Part shown: piece by piece, positions 32,603 to 45,642 of the stretch | How the letters are laid out: each line of letters begins with the position of its first letter | Numbering within the stretch: position 1 is the stretch's first letter | NCBI GenBank assembly: GCA_030490835.1 | Contig: CM059971.1 | Span: 23,677,817-23,741,816 of the forward strand | Origin: Annona cherimola | Lineage: Eukaryota; Streptophyta; Magnoliopsida; Magnoliales; Annonaceae | DNA length: 64,000 nucleotides | Direction: 5' to 3' | Program-made: the position numbers and the translations under genes | Notes under the pieces: model-generated | The model's database searches: none | What the model was told of the DNA's origin: nothing | What the model saw: only the letters and a program-made list of their open reading frames with translations

Positions 32603-35600
32603 TGCAGCGCCATTTTGCAGAACAAGTTGCCTGAAAAGCTAAAGGACCCTGGAAGCTTCTCCATTCCATGTGATCTTGGGAATGTCCAAATCAGCAAAGC
32701 ACTATGTGATCTCGGAGCAAGTGTAAGTCTAATCCCACTTTCAATATGTAAAAAGCTGAACATGGGTGATCCAAAACCAACATCTATGTCTCTCCAACTG
32801 GCCGACCGATCAATCAAATTTCCAGTCGGCATCCTTGAAGACGTACCTTTGAAAGTTGGCAAACTATTCATCCCAGTCGACTTTGTGGTCCTAGACATGG
32901 AGGAGGATCGCCAAATTCCGATCATTCTCGGGCGACCTTTCTTAGCCACCGCTGGAGCAATCATAGACGTCAAGAATGGCCGACTCTCACTAACAGTTGG
33001 AGATGAACAGATCGAGTTTAATCTTTCCGAGGCAACAAAGCAACTATCAATTGATAACTCTTGCCTGCGGGTCGACGTCATCAACCCTTTGCCGATCAAA
33101 GAAAAGGATGACTTAATAGAGGTATGTATCATTCAGGGTGCAACTGTTGAAAATAATAACCCTGAACTGTCTGCTTGTGCAGCTCTCTTAGATGGAGCCC
33201 CTTTCATCTCACCGGCTGCCGATTCACCTCATGAAAAGTTGGATGCAGACTTCAATTTTTCTCCATCAACAAAAAAGGAAGAAGCACCAAAGGTAGAACT
33301 TAAACCTCTTCCTAAAAATCTCAGGTATGAATTTCTTGGCCCAAACGATACTTATCCAGTCATAATCAACGCAAATCTTTCCGAATCCCAAGCCGATGAA
33401 CTGTTAAATGTGCTAAGAAGACATAGGAAGGCGATTGGTTACTGCATCAATGATCTACCTGGTATCAGTCCTTCTCTATGCATGCACAGAATTTTAATGG
33501 AAGAAAATTGTAAAACAAGCATTGAACCTCAGAGGCGTCTGAATCCAAACATGAAAGAAGTAGTGAAAAAAGAAATTTTAAAACTTCTTGATGCTGGAAT
33601 CATCTACCCCATTTCTGATAGCAGTTGGGTAAGCCCTGTACATGTTGTACCAAAGAAAGGCGGTATGACTGTCATAAAAAATGATAAAAATGAACTTATA
33701 CCCACAAGGACAGTCACGGGTTGGCGAATGTGCATTGATTATCGCAAATTAAACATTGCCACCCGAAAGGATCATTTTCCCTTGCCTTTCATTGATCAAA
33801 TGCTCGAAAGACTTGCCAATCACTCTTACTTCTGCTATTTAGATGGGTACTGTGGCTACTTTCATATTCCTATTCACCCACAGGATCAAGAGAAAACCAC
33901 TTTCACTTGCCCATATGGTACATTTGCATACAGACGCATGCCTTTTGGTCTTTGTAATGCACCTGCCACTTTTCAACAATGCATGATGGCCATATTTTCT
34001 GATTATATTGAACACATAATGGAGGTGTTTATGGATGATTTTTCTGTTTATGGCACTACATTTGAATCATGCTTGTCTAACCTATCTAAGGTTTTACAGA
34101 GATGCGAAGAAATCAATCTGGTATTGAATTGGGAAAAATGTCATTTCATGGTACAGGAAGGGATTGTGTTAGGACATTTAGTCTCAAGCAGAGGTATTGA
34201 GGTTGACCGCGCAAAAATAGAAGTAATTGAAAAATTACCACCACCCAATTCGGTCAAAGGAATTCGGAGTTTCCTGGGACATGCCGGTTTCTATCGGCGT
34301 TTCATTAAAGATTTTTCTAAAATTGCTAAGCCACTGACTAACCTGCTAAATCAAGATGTAAAATTTAATTTTTCTGATGACTGTTTAACTTCATTTTGCA
34401 GGTTGAAAAAGGCTTTGACCACTGCTCCAATCATACAACCACCTAACTGGAACCTACCATTTGAAATCATGTGCGATGCAAGTAACCATGCTGTTGGAGC
34501 TGTTTTGGGTCAACGGAAGGACAACAAACCAGTAGTGATTTATTATGCAAGCAAAACTTTAGATGATGCTCAAGTCAACTATGCAACCACTGAAAAAGAA
34601 TTACTGGCTGTTGTTTTTGCTATTGATAAATTTCGTTCTTATCTTGTAGGGTCAAAAGTGATTGTCTACACAGACCATGCAGCTATTCGCTATTTAATTG
34701 CCAAGAAAGATGCTAAACCAAGATTGATTCGCTGGATTTTGCTATTACAAGAATTTGATCTTGAAATTCGAGATAAAAAGGGCACAGAAAATGTGGTTGC
34801 TGATCATCTGTCGAGACTGCCATCAACTGGGAAAATGGATCTAAATAAAAATGATCAAATTAACGAGGAATTTCCTGATGAATCCCTTCTTGCACTGAAA
34901 GAAATATCAATGCCATGGTATGGAGACATTGTTAATTACTTAGTTTGTAAAGAAATTCCATCCAATTTCAGCTATCAACAGAAAAAGCGATTCATGGCGG
35001 ATGTGAAATACTACATATGGGAAGACCCATACCTTTACAAGAGATGCGGCGACGGTCTGATTCGCCGATGTGTACCAAACGAAGAAATCCAAAGCATCAT
35101 TTACCACTGTCATTCTTCACCATATGGTGGCCACATGGGTCCCACCAAAACAGCAGCAAAAGTCTTACAATCAGGTTTTTTCTGGCCCACTTTGTTCAAA
35201 GATGCTCGATCTTTTACACTAACCTGTGACAGGTGTCAAAGGACAGGAAACATTTCAAGGCGAAACGAGATGCCACTCACAAACATTCTCGAGGTCGAAC
35301 CATTCGATGTCTGGGGCATGGATTTCATGGGACCTTTCCCATCCTCATTCAACAACAAGTACATACTTCTGGCAGTTGATTACATAACTAAATGGGTGGA
35401 GGCGATCGCTTCTCCAACAAATGATTCGCAGGTGGTCACCAAATTCTTGAAACGCAACATTTTTACCAGATTTGGTGTACCACGAGCAATCATTAGTGAC
35501 GGAGGAAGTCATTTTTGTAACAAGCAAATGGAGCAACTGCTCAAGAAATACGGGGTCACACATAAAATCGCCACCCCATACCATCCACAAACAAGTGGTC

Positions 35601-36202
35601 AGGCTGAAATCTCAAACCGCGAGATTAAACAGATACTTGAGAAGACAGTATCCCAATCACGACGAGATTGGTCAAGGCAACTCGATGATGCTCTTTGGGC
35701 ATACCGTACAGCATTCAAGACTCCGATTGGAACAACACCTTTCAGACTAGTCTATGGAAAATCATGCCACTTGCCTGTAGAGCTAGAGCACAAAGCATAC
35801 TGGGCAATCAAATTTTTGAATTTTGATTTGAAATCTGCAGGAGAAAGGCGTCTATTACAGCTTGATGAACTCGAGGAGATTCGGCTCGACGCCTATGAAA
35901 ATTCAAAGATGTACAAAGAAAAGACAAAATTTTGACATGACAAACACATCCGGCAGAAGGTAATCAAAGCTAATGACATGGTGTTGCTTTTTAATTCTCG
36001 TTTTAAATTATTTCCAGGAAAATTGAAGTCGAGGTGGTCGGGACCATTTAAAGTACTACAAGTGTTTCCTCATGGAGCTGTTGAAGTCTGGAGTGAAAAG
36101 ACGGGAGCATTCAAAGTCAATGGAAAACGCCTAAAACCCTACTTCTCAGGGGATCACATTCCAATAGGAGTCATCCACTCCTTTTGCGAAACAATGCCAT
36201 AA
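32603..36202 (+). pseudogene. pol: pol of Athila element (PR-RT-RNase H-integrase), one internal stop
   Basis: Same frame as gag. From an ATG at 32615 the visible order is: protease [11 protein letters not shown] (near residue 31); RT with [33 protein letters not shown] and the catalytic FMDDFSVYG (near 34033); RNase H with [18 protein letters not shown] and [13 protein letters not shown]; integrase with the HHCC zinc region ([27 protein letters not shown]) and catalytic Asp-Asp-Glu in [20 protein letters not shown] and [14 protein letters not shown] at 35933-35935 cuts the frame near the integrase end, where relatives usually have Trp. The frame then continues to 36202 with a chromodomain-free tail ([20 protein letters not shown]). 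Integrase activity of the short form is uncertain. Confidence 0.92.
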
Positions 36203-37863
36203 AAGTGAAATTTTGCAGTCAGGCTGAAGACTATAAACCAAGCGCTACTTGGGAGGCAACCCGAATTTTTAGACAGGGAAGTTATAGTCTTATTTTCCTT
36301 TTAATTTCTTTTTAGAAGTTTTATACTTTTTAATTTTAAGCGTTATTGGTTATTTTCAGGTTCTACGAAAAAAAAAAAAAAAAAAAAAAAAAAGAAGCAC
36401 CGTTGGATGATAATTCGGTTCAATGTGCTACCACAGGGAAGTTAACATCTCATATTTCTACAATTACTCCCTTAATTTTGTTCGCATGATTTACATTGAG
36501 GACAATGTCAACTTCAAGTGTGGGGGTGAATGCGTTGCATTAATTTTCTCTAAATATTTCTTTCACTACCCTGATGTTTATATTGTTGTTAATAAAAAAA
36601 TAAAAAATAAAAATAAAACTTTGGGAAATTTTTTGCATAAAAGGTGATATTAGACCCCACGTTGAACTCTTGAATGCCTTGAAAGCAAACCATACGTGAA
36701 ATTTCAACATCTTTGAGTAAGGAAAAGTTGAAGCTTAACGAGATGTTAAATTTGTCTTTAAACATGTACTTGTTGAAAATAATTGAATTTTTTGTACCTA
36801 ATCACTTGATGAAACTGATATACCTAGGAGCTAATCTTGTTTTCTTCAAAAATCAGAGTAATCCTCTCTAATTTATTAAAAGTTTTTCTAATACACAATT
36901 GTCATTTAAGAAAGTAGTTTTTCCCATATACATGTAAAATTTTATAATGGTTGAAGAAATTTCCAAAGCCAAAACTCCATTGAACCAATTTATAGATATG
37001 ATTAAGGCAATTTTCTTTCATGATGAGCCTATCTTTGAAAGTATAACGGTTGTTTACCCCTTTTGAGCCTGAACTTAAATTTTTCCTAAACCACAATTCC
37101 CACTTTGTTGAACCGACTTTGGAATTAAATTCTGAGCTGAAAAATGAAACAGGGAATAATATATCCTAGTTGTGCAAATAATGACTTCCCAGATACCCTG
37201 AAATATAGTGAGGGAAATTATTGCCGGGCTTGGTTTAAAAAAAAAAAAAAAAAAAAAAAAAACCAAGGATAAGAACAGGTTTTTTTTTTTTAAACAAAAA
37301 AAAAAGAATAAAGAATAAAAGCACTAAGCGTGGGGGTAGCATTATTTCCTGTTGAAAAAATGAGGCTCAAGTCATACAGAGACAGTTCAAATTTTATTTC
37401 GTTGGCCACACTTCACCGTTGTCCTATTAAGTCCTTATAATCCTATAAATTGGCTAATTGAGTTAGCAGAGGAAATTTAAATGAAAAGAATTTGATAAAA
37501 TGTATATGAGGTAACTTGACTACCGCTTGAATTATTGAATGTGTGTATTGAATAACTTAATAAATGGGGAAGATATCTGATAATTAAGAGTTTATTGCGG
37601 GAGTTTTTAACTCTTAATGATTGAAAACAAAATTAAGTCACAGGGTGTACAGTATTAGTCATGTGAGAAAGGATTGTTGACTGAGATGTTCAATGAGTAT
37701 CATGTTTCAAATTCTTTAATTTAATATTCTCATTAGTTTTGATGATTGGGTTAAACATTTATATTCACTTTTTGCTCAAAATTTTTTTTGAAATTTTGCA
37801 ATCTGCTCTTAAATTCCTTTATATTTGCTTGAGGACAAGCAAAAGTTCAAGTGTGGGGGTATT
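36203..37863 (+). other. Untranslated 3' region of Athila element
   Basis: The 1.66 kb between pol and 3' LTR has no env-like ORF; env-like genes occur in some Athila members. It contains GGCTGAAGACTATAAA with GCGCTACTTGGGAGGCAACCC (about 36222-36260), a 27-base A run at about 36368, a longer A/T-rich segment near 37240, and TACCCTGAAATATAGTGAGG (37193-37212). PPT-like AAGTGTGGGGGT occurs near 36517 and GCGTGGGGGTAG near 37327. The functional tract TTCAAGTGTGGGGGTATT (about 37846) abuts the LTR at 37864. Confidence 0.8.
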
Positions 37864-39944
37864 TGATAGGTGCAAATTAATAACATATTCTGTGGACATT
37901 TTATACCAAATTGGTAGGTAATTAATTAAAATTAATATGAAATTTGGTTTAAAATGTGATTTTGCAACATTTGGGTATTAAATATTAATTTCAAGGAAGT
38001 TAAACAATTTCTATAATCTTTTGGCTTGAAATTACATTTTATTTGTTGCCATGAAATTTAATGGGTTTGGAATAATTTTTGATAAAAACCCACTAATGAT
38101 TAATGATTTAAATATTTTTATGCAGGGAAAAGAGGTTTCATCAAGATGAACCCACATGAAATCACGTGATCTGCTGCCCACAAATCAGCAATTCACGTTT
38201 CAGCAGCAGCATTGAACGAGATGGGCAGCAAAGCAATCCATTTGATGGCCCACCAGTTCAAAATCTAGCTGCATAACGTGAATGAAATCAGCAGCAAAAA
38301 TTCAATAGTTGCTGCTTATTTAATTATGTCCAAACTCACGTGAATATGCAGCTCATTCCATCAGCAGCAATTCATTACAAAGGACCCATCATAGCTGCCC
38401 ATTCCAAGTAGCTTAAATCTGGACCCGGGTCATTTTTTTTATGCAGCAACAAGCATAATTCCATGCTCCCCATTCACGTGATTTCTCACATCAAAATTGC
38501 AGCAGCAAATGCAACGTGAATGGGTAGCAACATATGCATAATGAATGGACACATTAAATCCAGCAATTCATTTAACATGATGGGAATCAACTACCTCTCT
38601 CCATGCACATAACGTGAATTTTGAGCAGCAATAATGCATTGATTATGGGCCCCACCAGCAGCAGCTAGAGAAAATGCACATCACGAGAATTGATGGGCAG
38701 CAGCAAAGTAAAATGCAAATGCATTCAGCGTGAAAGAAAACGTGAGCAGCAACAATTGATGGACCCCACAGCAGTTTCTCTCAATCACGTGAAGAAGCAG
38801 CAATGCATTCAACACTTGGGTCCCACATGAAAAGTTATAAAAGGAAGAGGCGCAGCATCGGTAAAGGGAGAGGAGAGCAGATTTACACAAAGGATTTAGG
38901 AGAGAGCATTCCCGCATCAGATTTTTGGGAAGAGAGCATTCGGCCGACGAAAAATTTCAAAGAGTAAGATACAGAAAATTCCTGCAAAAATACCACTGCA
39001 AAATATTTTAGCAGGAATTTTAGAAGAAGATTAGAGCAAAATTTTGAGAAAGAAAGGGAGCAAAAGCAAGGTGGAGAGCACGGGCAAAAGGCAGACCAGC
39101 GAGTTGCGTGGGAGCAGCCGATACACCATCGGGGCTTCAAACCAATAAGCTTTTCTATCTTTTCTCTTTTTAATTTTTGTTATCTTGTTTAAGATGGATC
39201 GTAATTTTAATTTTATTTTGAATTTAAATATGCTTGGCTAAATCCTAGATCTAGGGTTTAGGATGTAGCACGCGTACAATGCAATGTGGTGTGGATTTTT
39301 AATTTATTTATGATGGATATTTTTGTTAATTTAATATATTGTGATTTTTATGTTTGCTTTATACACGGGCCCGTACTTTTGCATGATTTTATATATTAGG
39401 TGATGAAACTGAAAGGTAGAAATCTAATATACGAAAATCAAGATATTAAACCTGGAAATCCAAGACCATGAAAATAAGCATGATAACCTTGAGGAATTAC
39501 ATGAACAAACCACAGAACTTAATGGATTCTAATTAACTTAATCCCATGAGAATAGGTGGTTAAGAAAATTAGGGTACACCTTGTAGGTTTCGAGAGAAGG
39601 TGCAAGGATAAATTAGGGTTGGTTCTCCTTTAACAAACAATATCCAAATTAAATAATTATACCACTACCCGTTGCAAAATACGCATGTGAAATCCTAGAC
39701 CCTAGGTATTTGCACTTTACCTTTCTCTCCTCATTTTTAATTTGCACTTCTTCCCATTTTATTTATTTTCTTTCCCTTTTATTTACTGCATTTTCTCCCC
39801 ACTTTTCTGTTTTATTTGCTATATTCTCTCTATATCCGACACGAATGCGTTTAAAAGTAAAATTTATAGTCCTGAATTCCCTGTGGATCGATAATTTAAA
39901 TACTACAATCTACGACCCGTGCACTTGCGGTAAGATTTCGAACA
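37864..39944 (+). repeat. 3' LTR of Athila element
   Basis: The same 2081-bp sequence as 28424-30504 at an offset of 9440, ending in TTTCGAACA before the AATGT duplication. It repeats the four CACGTG sites (38163, 38337, 38475, 38786) and TATA box. Small ORFs inside are repeated in both LTRs and are not considered genes. Confidence 0.95.
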
Positions 39945-39949
39945 AATGT

Positions 39950-40860
39950 CCACATGAAACTTGAATAAACCTAGGCATGGTTTTTGTCATCTCTTTGGAC
40001 TCTCTTCCAAACTGAGCCAGCCATTTCTTATAACATTCGATCATATGAAATTGTGAATATAAAAATAGACCATTTTATTACACCCTCCAGATTTTCCCCA
40101 TCGCTTTCTGCTGAACTTCTATTTCTTTCAAACCACACCCTCCAACGAAAGGTTATAAACAGAGAGAATAAGTTCATGTCTCTGGTTCGAGTGGAGTTGT
40201 GGAGGATTACCGAAAAATCATTTCTCCTCAACCTCGCCAATTGATCCCAGTTCTAAATCTCCCTCAGCCTATTGCATGTCCAAAAAAGATGTAAAGCGTC
40301 TCCACAGAGTCTTTAACTTTTACACATTTGGCATATGAGATTAACTAGAACGCCTCTCTTCAACAAATTTACCTTAGTTGGTAACGAGTTTGTAAAAGGT
40401 CGCCCTCCAAAAATCTGTATCTTTTTTGGGATCATCATCTTCCAGATTATCTTTAGAGACTGCACAAAATTAGTGTTAATGTTTAGTTACTCACTTTCGT
40501 TTCCCTTCTTCTCCCGTCTCTTCCCAACTAGTATGCAGATTTTTCCGTAAATTCCCTTTTTGGATTCCCTCCCTAGCATATCCAATCCTCTAACTCCTCA
40601 CTTGGTCATAGGATTTCTTTTATCTTCAATCACCCATCCTCACCTACTACCATCTTAATTAGGTCTTCATTCTAGCATCTTGTCGCTTTGTCTATGAAAA
40701 GGTCTACCCTTGATTCTAGGCGGATTCCTCTGTATGAAGGTCCACCTGCTTGGATCTCTCCCATTGCCCAGTTGTCTTTAAAATATTGACCTTTCTTCCC
40801 TAAAATTGGAGTCCAGTCAACACGGTTGCACTCTGTTGATTAATTTATCATGTATAGTTT
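39950..40860 (-). pseudogene. L1-type LINE remnant (C-terminal zinc region)
   Basis: The minus strand around 40235-40330 encodes a cysteine motif and LHLFWTCNRLREI, then LARLRRNDFSVI, matching the zf-RVT region after the L1 reverse transcriptase (family pattern LHHLFWTC...). Further upstream on that strand, near 40380-40420, FWRATFYKLVTN matches the preceding family wording (WRA..NKL.T). Frames are broken. The Athila target duplication lies at its edge, so the LINE probably continued left of 28423, but no motif is clear there. Confidence 0.7.
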
Positions 40861-40950
40861 AATGAAGTTAGCTAAAATAATTTAACACGGTTGCACTCTG
40901 TTGATTAGTTTACCATGTATAGTTTAATGAAGTTAGCTAAAATAATTTTA
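40817..40950. repeat. Direct tandem duplication, ~65 bp
   Basis: The unit beginning AACACGGTTGCACTCTGTTG occurs at about 40819 and again at 40884, with two or three substitutions. No function is suggested. Confidence 0.85.
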
Positions 40951-41023
40951 TAACTCATTTACACGGAATGCATAAATTTTTTAACTTTATGTGGTTTACT
41001 ATATTTAATAATAATTTTACTAT

Positions 41024-41314
41024 AGGTGTGTTTGGTTGGGAGTAAAACTTTTGATGAAAAGTTTTTGAGGTAGAAGTTGTCATATTGATAGAAAATGATG
41101 TGATATAATAGGAGTGATGATGAGAAGTAAAGATAATAAAGTTAAAATAGATAAGTTAGTTGTATAGATAGTTGTGTAGAAATGATTGAAAAATAAGGTA
41201 GTTTGTATAGGAAAATGTGAAAATATAATTAAAAAATAGAGTAGTTATGGAGAATGGAAAGTTTTAGATTGAAAAGTTTTAGTTGACATGTTTATTTCCC
41301 AAAAAAACACACCC
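41024..41314 (-). mobile_element. PIF/Harbinger-like MITE, copy 5
   Basis: A 291-bp copy of the same family as 1845-2135, in the opposite direction and with strong similarity (GATGAGAAGTAAAGATAATA, GAGTAGTTATGGAGA). It begins AGGTGTGTTTGGTTGGG, ends AAAACACACCC, and is flanked by TAT on both sides (41021-41023, 41315-41317). Confidence 0.8.
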
Positions 41315-41712
41315 TATATTTTATTAACTATTATTGTAAAATAATTTGTAATAGTTTATAACTTAATTTTATGAAAATTATTTTACAGTTCGACTTTTAT
41401 GTAACCAGATTAACATAACAATAGTTCCATTTAACCCCTCCATTCTTAATCATTTGATTATTAATAGAAAATCCACTTAGTCTATTATATTTAAAATCAT
41501 TAATCAAAAGATCATGTTTTAAAAAATTAAAAATGAGTGTGGCCAGGTTTGCTTTAAAATGTGTATATTCATGGATAAATTGTAAAAGATGCCTAAATTT
41601 ATTCAGATGCACATTAGAATATCACAATACTTTATAAAATTATTTATCTGTGTATTAATGATATTTTGGACAGTTTAGATGTTGAAAACATAATTTTAAA
41701 ATTAATATTTAA

Positions 41713-41986
41713 AGTGTGTTTGAGAAGTAATAAAACTTTTAATGAAAAGAATTTTACGTAAAAGTTTTTGAATTACTAGAAAATGATGTGATCTAAAAGA
41801 GTAATAATGAGAAATAAAGATAATAAAATTAAAATAGATAGGTTAGTTGTAAAGTTAGTTGTGCAAAAATGATTGAAAGTAAGATAGTTGTTTAGGAAAA
41901 TGTGAAGAAATGATTAAAAAATAGAGTAGTTGTAGAAAGTGAAAAAGTTTTAGTATGAAAAGTTTTAGAGTTTGCCAACATGCCCT
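41713..41986 (-). mobile_element. MITE, copy 6
   Basis: It begins AGTGTGTTTGAGAAG and ends GCCAACATGCCCT, with TAA at both flanks (41710-41712, 41987-41989). Its interior matches copy 5 in order (AAAATGATGTGATCTAAAAG, TGATTAAAAAATAGAGTAG) but is more diverged. Confidence 0.75.
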
Positions 41987-42261
41987 TAATATCAACTATT
42001 TTGTTATATTAATTTTACATATTTTAGATAAGATAATGCACAAAATCCCTTAGAAAATGAAAAAAATTTAAGACAATATAAATAATGTTAAATATAATGA
42101 ATAGAGCAAATTTTCCATATATAAAAAGGTTTTCATAAAAGAAAAACATGTTTAATAGAGGTTATACAAGAGCAGTTTTATGTAACCCAACCATTTTTAA
42201 TATCTTGTTAATTGATTGAAAACTCCATAAATTGTATTCAGCATCATTTGTTTGAGAATTT

Positions 42262-42536
42262 TAGGGGACGTTTGGAAATGTAAAAGTTGTGAGAAATATG
42301 ATATTTGGTAGGTGTAGAAAATGGAATATTTTAGAAATTGTGTGATTGATATGAAATGATAGGGGTAAAGTTGGAATAAATAGGTTTGTTAGAAAGTAGT
42401 TGATAGGAAAAATGATTAGAATATGGGGGTAAAAGTGAAAAAAATATGATGCTTGATTGATGAATGATGTGCCTTGAAACCCGTACTCCACCAATTCCAT
42501 CCCACATTTCCCATATCAGATTCCCAAACATCCCCT
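42262..42536. mobile_element. MITE-like element with GGGGA(C/T)GTTTGG termini
   Basis: It begins TTAGGGGACGTTTGGAAATG and ends TTCCCAAACATCCCCTAA, a terminal inverted repeat of about 18 bp with two mismatches. It is AT-rich and non-coding and distinct in sequence from the GGTGTGTTTGG family. The target duplication is unclear because the bases TTA/TAA could belong to either the repeat or the duplication. Confidence 0.65.
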
Positions 42537-42823
42537 AAGTTTTATTAATCAAAGATGTGTGAGGGCCACATTCATTTAAAAATATATATTTATATATAAA
42601 TTATGAAAAATATTTATATTTACTCGTATATGCATTAGAATGTAATAGTATGTTAGATAAGCTGAACATATAATTTTAAAATTGATATTTAATATTTAAC
42701 TATTTTATAACATTAATTTACATATTTTTATATGGATCCCATGCACACGTTGCTACAAAAATGAAAGGATTGTCAGGGACAATATAAATAAGGGTAATAT
42801 TAAATATATAAATGGAATAGACT

Positions 42824-45618
42824 TGATAATTCTAAAAATTTTCATTTAAGTCCATGTTAAATTCGCACAATTAAATATTAAAATGTTAATTAAATGCATG
42901 TTTTAAGTGAAATTTCATAAAAATCATATTTTTGACAGAATCTTTAATTTTGCTATAACATGGGTCATTTCGCGATATTCTTGAAAATTTAAAATTATAA
43001 CTCAATTCCCTAGAAAATTTTAATGTTGAAATGTGTATTATCTTATTAATATAATTTGGGAAAATTTATAAAATCATTTAATTGGAAAAAAAATCATAAA
43101 TATATAACTATAATTATATTTTAAATACGGGGAATAAAGTAAACCATCATATTTAGATAAATAAATTAAAACTAAGATGATATATGATGTTGAAAGTATT
43201 AGCACTTAAATTTGTGTTTTGCATCTGTACAGAAGTTTGTACACCGCTGGAGCACTTGTTATGGTGCTCCATCTTCCCCAAATCAGCAACCATGGCAGTG
43301 AGCTCCATTAAATTCCAGCCAAGGCGGCGCCCTCAGGCGGCAACTTTTTCAAAACCGAGCAGGAGATCCAGGCTTAATCGGGCAGCAATAAACAGAAAAA
43401 AATTCAACTTGCAACAGCGATTGATGGCATCTCTAGCTCACCGACCGGATTCCTCTTCCGACACCCAAGCAGCACCGCAGCTGCCCTCCCTCTCTCATCT
43501 CTTCTCCCCAGCTATCACCGACTGATAGCCATGGATTTTGAAATCCAGCCGAGCACCTGCAACGAAGTCCACCCCCATTTCTCACCATCGGTAAGCTCGA
43601 ATGGAAAACGCCACCCCGATTACCACGCACAGCATCATCTGTCTCCTTCTCTAGTCCTAGCAGACACGAGGCAACAACCGTCCTCCATCGGCCTTCATCA
43701 TCCCTGAACGGCAGAAACGGCAAACCCACCACAAAATCGCTGCCTAAATCCAAACAATGACTAATTCCTAAAATTCCAGCAGCCTCAATCGGGGGCAATG
43801 CACTTGATCGGCAACCATCCGGAACCCAAATTCGCACAGCAATGAAAATATGAACCAGCCTCCATTTCCAAACCGAAAATTCTAGCCCCAATTCCTAATT
43901 CGTCCGCCCGGCTGCAACCAGCTTTGATTTCATTCTCCAATCGGCAATTGAAAATTGCTCCAAATTGGAAACCCACCTCAATGGCCATGGCATCCAGCCC
44001 GTGCCCTTTTAATTTCAATTTCACGCAGCACATTTCCGGCAGCAGAAAACCCATTTGCAGCCACCATCCAGCAGCCCAAAAGCAAAAATCGATTGATCGC
44101 CCAAACCTATGGCTGCCTTCTATCTCAACAAAATCGATCTTAGCCCCATTTCAACAACACCAGAAAACCCGAGCAGGCAGCCATTAAAATCCTAACCAGC
44201 CACAAATTCAAAGCCACCGTTTTCCCCTTGTCAACTACAGCGGACAACTCGAACGCCCAAACCAGCAGCTTCTGCAATTGCAAACCATGCTGTACTGGCA
44301 TTGATAAGAAAAGGGTGCATCAGTTCGCTGCTGCTGTTCGTGATTGTCAACCACCTGAAGTTTACAAGGGCAAGGGTATAATGTACATTGATGAAGAGTA
44401 GCAAAGGAAAGCTCAGATTTTGGTGCCGGAAGAAATAGGAAAGAGGCGGCGAAAACCCGAATAAATTTTTGGGTAAGGAAAATTTTGCCAGCAGAAATTG
44501 AGTTGGCAAGAATTCCATCAGCAACCGAACCCGTTCACGGCAGCAGAAAGGTGGAGAAATAGGCGAGAGCAGCTATGCAATAAAAATTTCATTACGTGGA
44601 GCTTTGCTCTTCAATTTGGGTGATGTAAATTTTATTTTCTGCTTTATGGTTTGTAGCGCTTCGTAGTTGGCAATCTTTGATTTGTAGTTTTAATTTTTAG
44701 ATTAGATTTACTGTTTTATTTTTTGCACTTGTAATTGTTAGATTAAATTTAATATAATTCTCTTTCCTGTTTTAATAATTAAATTTCATAGCTTTAATTG
44801 CTTTCTTAGAATAACTTTAATTCAGTTGTTAGAGAATTATAATTTCTTTTAGCTTCCTGTCTTCCTTTCTTTTTTTTATTTCTCCAGCTTTTCTAATCTT
44901 TTCTCTCTTCTTTCTTTCTCGTTCTAATTTCTTTCCCCCCCTCTCTCTCTAATTTCTTCTATTTCTCTTTTTCTCTCTCTAACGTCTCTCTCTCTTCTCT
45001 TTCTCTCTCTCATTTCTTCTCTCTCTATCTAACGTCTCTCTCTCTTCTCTCTTTCTCTCTCTAATTTCTTCTAATTTCTCTTTTCTTCTCTCTCTATCTA
45101 ACGTCTCTCTCTCTTCTCTTTCTCTCTTCTCTCTTTCTCTCTCTAATTTCTTCTAATTTCTCTTTTCTTCTCTCTCTATCTAATGTCTCTCTCTCTTCTC
45201 TTTCTCTCTTCTCTCTTTCTCTCTCTAATTTCTTCTAATTTCTCTTTTCTTCTCTCTCTATCTAATGTCTCTCTCTCCTCTCCCTTATTCCTTTAATTTC
45301 TTTACTCTTTCTCTGACTTCTTTCTCTCTCTTCTCTCTCATCTATCTAATTTCTTATTTTCTCTCTCTCTAACGTCTCTCTCTCTCCTCTCTCCTTTCTC
45401 TCTAATTTCTTTCCTTTTTCTTTAATTTCTTTCTCTTCTCTATACCCTCTCTTTCTCTTAAAAATAATTCAAAACTACATCGTCTCTCTGTGGATTCGAC
45501 CCGACTCACCGTTATTCTACACTATCACCCGTACAGTGGTAGCTTTAATGTGTTTCGGTTAATTTTAATTAAACTGGTGATCACAGTGCTCTTAACGACA
45601 AGCACTTGGTGCGCATCA
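42824..45618 (+). repeat. 5' LTR of non-autonomous Athila-related element
   Basis: It starts TGATAATTCTAAAAATTTTC and ends GCGCATCA. Three blocks are visible: an AT-rich start (to 43200), a G+C-richer block rich in CAGC and CCGA (about 43230-44560) and a CT-rich minisatellite (about 44855-45470). ORFs in the middle block recur unchanged in the 3' LTR and lack domain similarity, so I do not call genes. No convincing TATA box was found. Confidence 0.9.
44855..45470. repeat. CT-rich minisatellite in LTR
   Basis: Pyrimidine-rich tandem units contain TCTATCTAACGTCTCTCTC and CTAATTTCTTCTAATTTC with variable spacing. The equivalent tract in the other LTR (about 61650-62190) has fewer units, which explains most of the LTR length difference. 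Confidence 0.9.
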
Positions 45619-45624
45619 AGTTTT

Positions 45625-45642
45625 TGGCGCCGTTGCCGGGGA
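45625..45642 (+). promoter_or_regulatory. Primer binding site, Asp-tRNA type
   Basis: TGGCGCCGTTGCCGGGGA is identical to the site of the autonomous Athila at 30512. It lies six bases after the LTR end. Confidence 0.95.

Larger units (their letters stand above)
28424..39944 (+). mobile_element. Athila-type Ty3/gypsy element, nearly complete
   Basis: An 11,521-bp element is flanked by the perfect duplication AATGT (28419-28423 and 39945-39949). It has 2081-bp LTRs at both ends, the Asp-tRNA-type primer site TGGCGCCGTTGCCGGGGA, gag (30806), pol in the same frame and a purine tract before the 3' LTR. LTRs differ by about three substitutions by eye (near 28778, 30023 and 30258). The gag and pol wording, the PBS and the GGGAGGCAACCC motif in the untranslated region are all characteristic of the Athila group. 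Two in-frame stops (32600, 35933) interrupt the polyprotein. No env-like ORF is present in the 1.66 kb after pol. Confidence 0.95.

Noticed and set aside
36203..37863. Possible env-like gene of the Athila element
   Set aside because: No long frame, signal peptide or membrane segment is visible; the region is untranslated motifs and A/T runs.
43184..44524. Open frames in both directions in the left LTR (repeated at 59970-61310)
   Set aside because: They sit inside an LTR, overlap on both strands, recur in the second LTR and show no domain wording; the composition block explains them.
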